Shown: piece by piece, positions 1-5,463 of the stretch
Numbering within the stretch: the first letter of the stretch is position 1
Layout of the letters: each line of letters opens with the position of its first letter
Assembly (NCBI GenBank): GCA_017997515.1
Contig: JAGOEY010000095.1
Location: 1 to 5,463, forward strand
DNA from: Burkholderiaceae bacterium
Lineage (GTDB): Bacteria; Pseudomonadota; Gammaproteobacteria; Burkholderiales; Burkholderiaceae
Length of the DNA stretch: 5,463 nt
Direction: 5' to 3'
Notes under the pieces: generated by a model
The model's input: the letters and a program-made list of their open reading frames with translations, nothing else
The model's database searches: none
Told to the model about the DNA's origin: nothing
Program-made: the position numbers and the translations under genes

Positions 1-141
1 GGCCACTACTACGACGACACCAAGCGCTACATCGAAGCGTCGAAGATCCTGAGCGCGGACGACCGCCACCAGATCTACGAAGGCAACGCCCGCCGCGTGT
101 TCCCGCGCCTTGACGCCGCCCTCAAATCCAAAGGAGTCTGA
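1..141 (+). CDS. pmdE: 4-oxalomesaconate hydratase, C-terminal end (partial)
   Basis: The reading frame is open from base 1 and stops with TGA at 139-141, giving the last 46 residues ([14 protein letters not shown]... to ...[10 protein letters not shown]). This tail closely resembles my recollection of the C-terminus of LigJ/PmdE, the amidohydrolase-superfamily hydratase that adds water to 4-oxalomesaconate to form 4-carboxy-4-hydroxy-2-oxoadipate. The stretch [17 protein letters not shown] is typical of the end of these amidohydrolase-fold proteins. The catalytic part lies upstream of the window, so activity cannot be judged. Only 2 nt separate it from the next gene, whose product acts on the product of this enzyme. 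The ribosome-binding site of that gene (AAGGAG, 131-136) lies inside this coding region, indicating one transcript and probable translational coupling. The unrelated GalB-type hydratase is an alternative for this step, but the sequence does not look like it. Confidence 0.85.
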   Translation, partial: GHYYDDTKRYIEASKILSADDRHQIYEGNARRVFPRLDAALKSKGV

Positions 142-143
142 CC

Positions 144-827
144 ATGTATGAACTAGGCGTTGTGTACCGCAACATCACCCGCGCCGACCGCGCAGCAGCC
201 GACGGCCTGGCCGCTCTGGGCTCCGCCACCGTGCACGAGGCCATGGGCCGCGTGGGCCTGCTCAAGCCCTATATGCGGCCTATCCAGACCGGTGTGCAGG
301 TGTCCGGCACGGCCGTCACCGTGCTGCTGCAACCCGGCGACAACTGGATGATGCATGTGGCCGCAGAGCAGATTCAGCCCGGTGACATCGTGGTGGCGGC
401 GGTCACCGCTGACTGCACCGACGGCTACTTTGGTGACCTGCTGGCCACCAGCTTCCAGGCGCGTGGTGCGCGGGGGCTCATCATCGATGCCGGTGTGCGC
501 GATGTGAAGACCCTGAAGGAAATGAACTTCCCGGTCTGGAGCAAAGCCATCTCCAGCAAAGGCACCATCAAGGCGACGCTGGGCTCGGTGAACATTCCCG
601 TGGTCTGCGCCGGCATGCTGGTCACGCCCGGTGACGTGGTGGTGGCCGACGACGACGGTGTTGTGTGTGTGCCCGCCGCACTCGCTGCCAAAACGCTGGA
701 GGCCGCGATCAAACGCGAAAGCTTCGAAGGCGAGAAGCGCGACAAACTCGCCTCGGGCATTCTGGGTCTGGACATGTACAAGATGCGCGAGCCGCTGGAG
801 AAAGCCGGTCTGCGTTACATCGACTGA
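144..827 (+). CDS. pmdF: 4-carboxy-4-hydroxy-2-oxoadipate aldolase / oxaloacetate decarboxylase (RraA-like fold)
   Basis: This 227-residue protein has the usual length of the LigK/PmdF/GalC family. The family catalyses the last pathway step, metal-dependent cleavage of 4-carboxy-4-hydroxy-2-oxoadipate to pyruvate and oxaloacetate. It also decarboxylates oxaloacetate. Visible family features are the N-terminal stretch [19 protein letters not shown] (28-46), the loop DGYFGDLLA (93-101) with Asp98, and [12 protein letters not shown] (113-124) with Arg119 and Asp120. By analogy with the Pseudomonas putida enzyme, Asp98, Arg119 and Asp120 would be the metal and substrate residues. Family members without aldolase activity (RraA, an RNase E inhibitor) share the fold, but the pathway context favours the aldolase. 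The ATG at 144 is chosen because AAGGAG (131-136) sits 7 nt upstream. The next gene starts 97 nt after the stop, the widest gap in the cluster, and the gap is filled by a structured repeat. Confidence 0.93.
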   Translation: MYELGVVYRNITRADRAAADGLAALGSATVHEAMGRVGLLKPYMRPIQTGVQVSGTAVTVLLQPGDNWMMHVAAEQIQPGDIVVAAVTADCTDGYFGDLLATSFQARGARGLIIDAGVRDVKTLKEMNFPVWSKAISSKGTIKATLGSVNIPVVCAGMLVTPGDVVVADDDGVVCVPAALAAKTLEAAIKRESFEGEKRDKLASGILGLDMYKMREPLEKAGLRYID

Positions 828-834
828 TTCTGAG

Positions 835-896
835 AATCAAATAGGCTTCTGGCGCATGTTAGACAAGCGCAGGAAGCTATTAAATTTATAGCAATT
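835..896 (+). repeat. 62-bp interspersed repeat, copy 1
   Basis: This stretch aligns without gaps to the reverse complement of 5213-5274. I count about 44 identical positions of 62. Conserved blocks are AATCAAAT, GGC, TCT, GCGCA, then a variable 10-nt core, GCGCA, AGCTAT, AAAT and AGCAATT. The variable core with conserved arms argues for a dispersed repeat family, not chance similarity. I recognise the general pattern (GATAGCT...GCGC...AGAGGCCAATTTGATT) as a short intergenic element common in Comamonadaceae genomes. That recognition is from memory and was not searched. Strand is assigned arbitrarily, with this copy as forward. It fills most of the pmdF-Bug gap. Confidence 0.8.
845..877 (+). 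promoter_or_regulatory. Stable hairpin between pmdF and the binding-protein gene
   Basis: Bases 845-855 (GCTTCTGGCGC) pair with 867-877 (GCGCAGGAAGC) around an 11-nt loop. The stem has nine Watson-Crick pairs, one U-G wobble (850/872) and one mismatch (851/871). No U-run follows, so it is not a standard intrinsic terminator. Immediately downstream, 876-880 (GCTAT) and 888-892 (ATAGC) can form a second small AT-rich hairpin. Such structures between cistrons can block 3' exonucleases and give different transcript levels on either side. That role is inferred here. Confidence 0.5.
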
Positions 897-923
897 TATC
901 CCATTCAACTTCAGAGACATTCC

Positions 924-1922
924 ATGAAATTTTCCGCAGCAAAACTGACCCGCCGCCTCAGCCTGACACTGGGTGCCGTCACCCTGGCTGCCATGTTGCC
1001 TGGTATTGCCGCCGCACAAGACTTCCCCACCAAGCCGGTTCGCATCATCACGCCGTTCCCTGTGGGTGGTGGCCCGGACGGTGTGGCCCGCCTGGTGGCC
1101 GACAAACTCTCGCGCAGCTGGGGCCAGCCCGTGGTGGTGGAAAACCGCCCCGGTGGCAACGGCTTCATTGCCATTGACGCCTGGAAGCGCGGCGCCAAAG
1201 ATGGCACCGACATCCTGATCGCTGACAACGTGCATTTGGCAGCGTACCCGAGCCTGTTCAAGAAGCTGCCTTATGACCCGGTCAAAGACTTCGATACGCT
1301 GCTGCCGCTGTTCAAGACCTACTTCTTCTTCACGGTGCCCACCAACAGCAAGTACAAAACCGTGGGTGACCTGATCGCCGACGCCAAGGCCAACCCCGGC
1401 AAGCTGAACTACGGGTCCTGGTCGGTGGGCAACCCGGTGCACCTGGGCTCGGAGCTGTTCGAGTCGGTCACCGGCACACAAATGGAACACGTGATCTACA
1501 AGGAGACCACACAGCTCTACACCTCGGTAGCCACCGGTGAACTGGCCTTTGCACTGGGCAGCGCCGCCACGGCCGGCCCGCTGTACCGCGCTGGCAAGCT
1601 ACGCCTCCTGGCATCCGCATCACCCACCCGCACGGGTGCCTACCCCGACGTGCCCACCGTGGCCGAGTCTGGTGGCCCCAAGGGCTTCGAGGTGACCGGC
1701 TGGAACGCCATCGTGGTGCCACCGGGCCTGCCTGCATCGACCACCGACAAGATCCGCCGCGATATCGAAAAGGCTTTGACCGAGCCCGATGTGCTGGAGA
1801 AGTTCAAGAGTTTTGGATATGAGCCATTCCCCATCACACGCCCTGCGTTCACGCAGTTTGTGAAGGATGAATCACAGCGCTTCGCCGACGTGATCAAAAA
1901 AGCCAACGTCTCTCTGGATTGA
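924..1922 (+). CDS. Tripartite tricarboxylate transporter (Bug/TctC-type) periplasmic solute-binding protein
   Basis: This 332-residue protein has the usual length and pattern of the Bug family. A signal peptide is clear: basic start (MKFSAAKLTRR), hydrophobic core (about 13-29) and an A-A-A site, with cleavage likely after residue 31, before QDFPTKPVR. Mature-protein landmarks are ITPFPVGGGPDGVAR (42-56), the ligand-binding loop with Asp52, VVENRPGGNG (71-80), LNYGSWSVGNPVHL (161-174) and AGKLRLLASASPTRTGAYPDVPTVAESG (223-250). Bug proteins bind carboxylates or aromatic acids in the periplasm. Many are orphans without the TctA/TctB membrane partners, and none is encoded in this window. Its place among ring-cleavage genes suggests a protocatechuate-like or pathway-derived carboxylate as ligand, but the sequence does not show which. 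The ATG at 924 is supported by the signal peptide. The ribosome-binding site is weak (AGAG, 913-916). Its stop is 10 nt before pmdD. Confidence 0.93.
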   Translation: MKFSAAKLTRRLSLTLGAVTLAAMLPGIAAAQDFPTKPVRIITPFPVGGGPDGVARLVADKLSRSWGQPVVVENRPGGNGFIAIDAWKRGAKDGTDILIADNVHLAAYPSLFKKLPYDPVKDFDTLLPLFKTYFFFTVPTNSKYKTVGDLIADAKANPGKLNYGSWSVGNPVHLGSELFESVTGTQMEHVIYKETTQLYTSVATGELAFALGSAATAGPLYRAGKLRLLASASPTRTGAYPDVPTVAESGGPKGFEVTGWNAIVVPPGLPASTTDKIRRDIEKALTEPDVLEKFKSFGYEPFPITRPAFTQFVKDESQRFADVIKKANVSLD

Positions 1923-1932
1923 GGAAAAAGAC

Positions 1933-4220
<2,288 letters not shown>

Positions 4221-5177
4221 ATGACCAAAACCATCAAAGTCGCCCTGGCGGGCGCGGGTGCCTTCGGCATCAAACACCTCGACGGCATCAAGAACATTGA
4301 CGGCGTGGAAGTTGTCTCGCTCATCAGCCGCGACCTGGAAAAAACCAGGGAAGTGGCCGACAAGTACGGCATTAAGCATGTCACCACCGACCTCGCCGAC
4401 AGCCTGGCGCTGCCCGAAGTGGATGCCGTGATTCTGTGCACCCCCACACAGATGCATGCCGAACAAAGCATTGCCTGCCTGAAGGCGGGCAAACACGTGC
4501 AGGTGGAGATTCCGCTGGCCGACAGCCTGAAGGGCGCGCAGGAAGTGGTCGCGCTGCAGAAGCAGACCGGCCTGGTGGCCATGTGTGGCCACACCCGCCG
4601 CTTCAACCCCAGCCACCAGTACGTGCACAACAAGATCAAAGCGGGTGAATTCAACATCCAGCAGATGGACGTGCAAACCTACTTCTTCCGCCGCACCAAC
4701 ATGAACGCGCTGGGCCAGGCACGCAGCTGGACCGACCACCTGCTGTGGCACCACGCAGCCCACACGGTGGATCTGTTTGCCTACCAAGCTGGCAGCCCGA
4801 TCGTGAAGGCCAACGCCGTGCAGGGTCCGATCCATCCGGTGCTGGGTATTGCGATGGACATGTCCATCCAGCTGCAAGCGGCGAATGGCGCGATCTGCAC
4901 ACTGAGCCTGTCGTTCAACAACGATGGCCCACTCGGCACCTTCTTCCGCTACATCGGCGACAGCGCGACCTACATCGCGCGTTACGACGACCTGTTCACC
5001 GGCAAGGAAGAAAAAATCGACGTGTCCAACGTGGCTGTGTCGATGAACGGCATCGAGCTGCAAGACCGCGAGTTCTTCGCCGCCATCCGCGAAGGCCGTG
5101 AGCCCAACTCCAGCGTGGCAGGTGTATTGCCGTGCTACGAAGTGCTGCACCAGCTGGAGCAGCAGCTGAACGGCTGA
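4221..5177 (+). CDS. pmdC: 4-carboxy-2-hydroxymuconate-6-semialdehyde dehydrogenase (Gfo/Idh/MocA family)
   Basis: This 318-residue protein matches LigC/PmdC (LigC about 315 residues). The enzyme oxidises the hemiacetal form of the ring-cleavage product to 2-pyrone-4,6-dicarboxylate with NADP+. The N-terminal Rossmann fold shows GAGAFG (11-16). SLISRD (33-38) has Ser36 and Arg37 after the second strand, as expected for binding the NADP 2'-phosphate. ILCTPTQMHAEQ (71-82) and VEIPLADS (95-102) follow. The latter replaces the family-wide EKP motif with EIP (Ile97), as I recall for LigC itself. The C-terminal domain contains CGHTRRFNPSHQY (122-134), SWTDHLLWHHAAHTVDLF (169-186) and LSFNNDGPLGTFFRYIG (230-246). 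The start directly follows the dioxygenase stop (TAA-ATG, no gap), with GGAGA at 4208-4212 inside the upstream gene, so coupling is likely. It is the last gene of the operon in this window. Confidence 0.95.
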   Translation: MTKTIKVALAGAGAFGIKHLDGIKNIDGVEVVSLISRDLEKTREVADKYGIKHVTTDLADSLALPEVDAVILCTPTQMHAEQSIACLKAGKHVQVEIPLADSLKGAQEVVALQKQTGLVAMCGHTRRFNPSHQYVHNKIKAGEFNIQQMDVQTYFFRRTNMNALGQARSWTDHLLWHHAAHTVDLFAYQAGSPIVKANAVQGPIHPVLGIAMDMSIQLQAANGAICTLSLSFNNDGPLGTFFRYIGDSATYIARYDDLFTGKEEKIDVSNVAVSMNGIELQDREFFAAIREGREPNSSVAGVLPCYEVLHQLEQQLNG

Positions 5178-5186
5178 TGGGGTGAG

Positions 5187-5212
5187 GCGCTGCCTGCCAT
5201 GGCAGGCAGCGC
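5187..5212. terminator. Perfect 26-bp palindrome after pmdC
   Basis: Bases 5187-5199 (GCGCTGCCTGCCA) are followed by their exact reverse complement (5200-5212). In RNA this gives an 11-bp GC-rich stem with a CATG loop, 9 nt after the pmdC stop. No T-run follows (AATTGCTCTG), so termination would be weak. A 3'-end stabiliser, a partial terminator or a binding site for a dimeric protein are alternatives. It directly abuts the second repeat copy. Confidence 0.6.
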
Positions 5213-5274
5213 AATTGCTCTGTATTTGATAGCTGTTTGCGCAGGTGGGGTGTGCGCTAGAGGCCAATTTGATT
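5213..5274 (-). repeat. 62-bp interspersed repeat, copy 2 (inverted)
   Basis: The reverse complement aligns gap-free with 835-896 (about 44 of 62 identical by hand). The GCGC blocks are kept: GCGCA (5239-5243) and TGCGC (5253-5257) can pair as a small hairpin. Outer stem positions that pair well in copy 1 are mismatched here, so only the inner hairpin is stable. It lies between the palindrome and the bidirectional terminator. Confidence 0.8.
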
Positions 5275-5313
5275 AAAAAACTGTCTTCCAGCGGCATCGT
5301 CCTCTGCGGAGAT

Positions 5314-5352
5314 AAAAAAGGCGGGGTGCATCCAAATGCACCCCGCCTTTTT
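5314..5352. terminator. Bidirectional intrinsic terminator
   Basis: An A-run (5314-5319) is followed by a 12-bp perfect stem (GGCGGGGTGCAT 5320-5331 with ATGCACCCCGCC 5336-5347), a CCAA loop and a T-run (5348-5352). The A and T runs extend the stem and supply a U-tract on either strand. It sits between the end of the pmd operon and the convergent gene ending at 5368, so it can terminate both. Confidence 0.92.
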
Positions 5353-5367
5353 GCTGGGCGTCTGAAT

Positions 5368-5463
5368 TTACTTCGCGTCGCGCAATATTTCGGTCAAAGC
5401 CCGCAGGGCGGCCAGATACGACTGTGGGCCCAGGCCTTGAATCGTGCCTTTCACGGCGGGTGA
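5368..5463 (-). CDS. Unrecognised convergent gene, C-terminal end (partial)
   Basis: On the minus strand a frame open to the window edge ends with TAA (complement of 5368-5370). It encodes 31 residues: SPAVKGTIQGLG (1-12) followed by a likely helix, PQSYLAALRALTEILRDAK (13-31). The stop is 15 bases from the bidirectional terminator, as expected for a real gene end, and codon third positions are mostly G or C (about 21 of 31), in line with the neighbouring genes. I do not recognise the family from this short tail. An amphipathic C-terminal helix is all that can be said. The opposing plus-strand frame through this region crosses the terminator and looks like an artefact. Confidence 0.65.
   Translation of the reverse strand, partial: SPAVKGTIQGLGPQSYLAALRALTEILRDAK

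Noticed and set aside
504..512. Thr123 in PmdF after the Arg119-Asp120 pair, where a motif I recall for the wider family has an acidic residue
   Set aside because: My memory of the motif spacing is not exact, and close PmdF relatives appear to share this stretch, so it is not evidence of changed function.
860..886. A possible promoter ahead of the binding-protein gene (TAGACA 860-865, TAAATT 881-886)
   Set aside because: The -35 matches at five of six bases, but the -10 matches only four and the spacing is 15 bp. The bases belong to the dispersed repeat, so the match is probably incidental.
153..1490. Several minus-strand and alternate-frame open stretches over pmdF and the binding protein
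   Set aside because: They are shadows in GC-rich DNA, have no ribosome-binding sites or known domains, and overlap well-supported genes fully.
4506..4514. Loss of the catalytic lysine of the Gfo/Idh/MocA EKP motif in PmdC (EIP)
   Set aside because: LigC, the characterised enzyme of this step, has the same EIP as far as I recall, so it is typical of the subfamily and not a defect.
5245..5463. A plus-strand open frame running off the right edge
   Set aside because: It crosses repeat copy 2 and the bidirectional terminator and opposes a better-supported minus-strand gene end.

Overview
This window is most of an operon for the protocatechuate 4,5-cleavage (meta-cleavage) pathway. This is the route that opens the lignin-derived aromatic acid protocatechuate and converts it to pyruvate and oxaloacetate. 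The GC-rich sequence, the close match to the Comamonas pmd genes and their order, the Bug-type periplasmic binding protein, and a short interspersed repeat that I associate with Comamonadaceae genomes all point to a betaproteobacterium of the family Comamonadaceae. The genus cannot be fixed from the window.

Layout on the + strand: the last 46 codons of 4-oxalomesaconate hydratase (pmdE, 1-141); 4-carboxy-4-hydroxy-2-oxoadipate aldolase (pmdF, 144-827); a 96-base gap holding one copy of a 62-bp repeat with a stable hairpin; an orphan Bug/TctC-type solute-binding protein (924-1922); 2-pyrone-4,6-dicarboxylate hydrolase (pmdD, 1933-2850); a protocatechuate 4,5-dioxygenase whose alpha and beta subunits are fused in one 456-residue chain (pmdA-pmdB, 2850-4220); and 4-carboxy-2-hydroxymuconate-6-semialdehyde dehydrogenase (pmdC, 4221-5177). 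The intergenic stretch 5178-5367 holds a perfect 26-bp palindrome, a second, inverted copy of the 62-bp repeat and a strong bidirectional terminator. The end of an unrecognised convergent gene (5368-5463, - strand) follows.

How the genes work together: the fused dioxygenase opens protocatechuate to the semialdehyde. PmdC oxidises its cyclic hemiacetal to 2-pyrone-4,6-dicarboxylate. PmdD opens that lactone to oxalomesaconate. PmdE hydrates it, and PmdF cleaves the product to pyruvate plus oxaloacetate. The Bug protein is exported and probably binds an aromatic acid or pathway carboxylate in the periplasm; this is inferred from its position only. Genes from the Bug protein to pmdC are tightly spaced (10 nt, a 1-nt overlap, 0 nt), which suggests translational coupling.

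The core enzymes are known. The less ordinary features are the alpha-beta fusion with a possible leftover internal start for a free beta subunit, the binding-protein gene inserted between pmdF and pmdD, and the inverted repeat pair bracketing Bug-pmdD-pmdAB-pmdC. I did not find a wholly new system.
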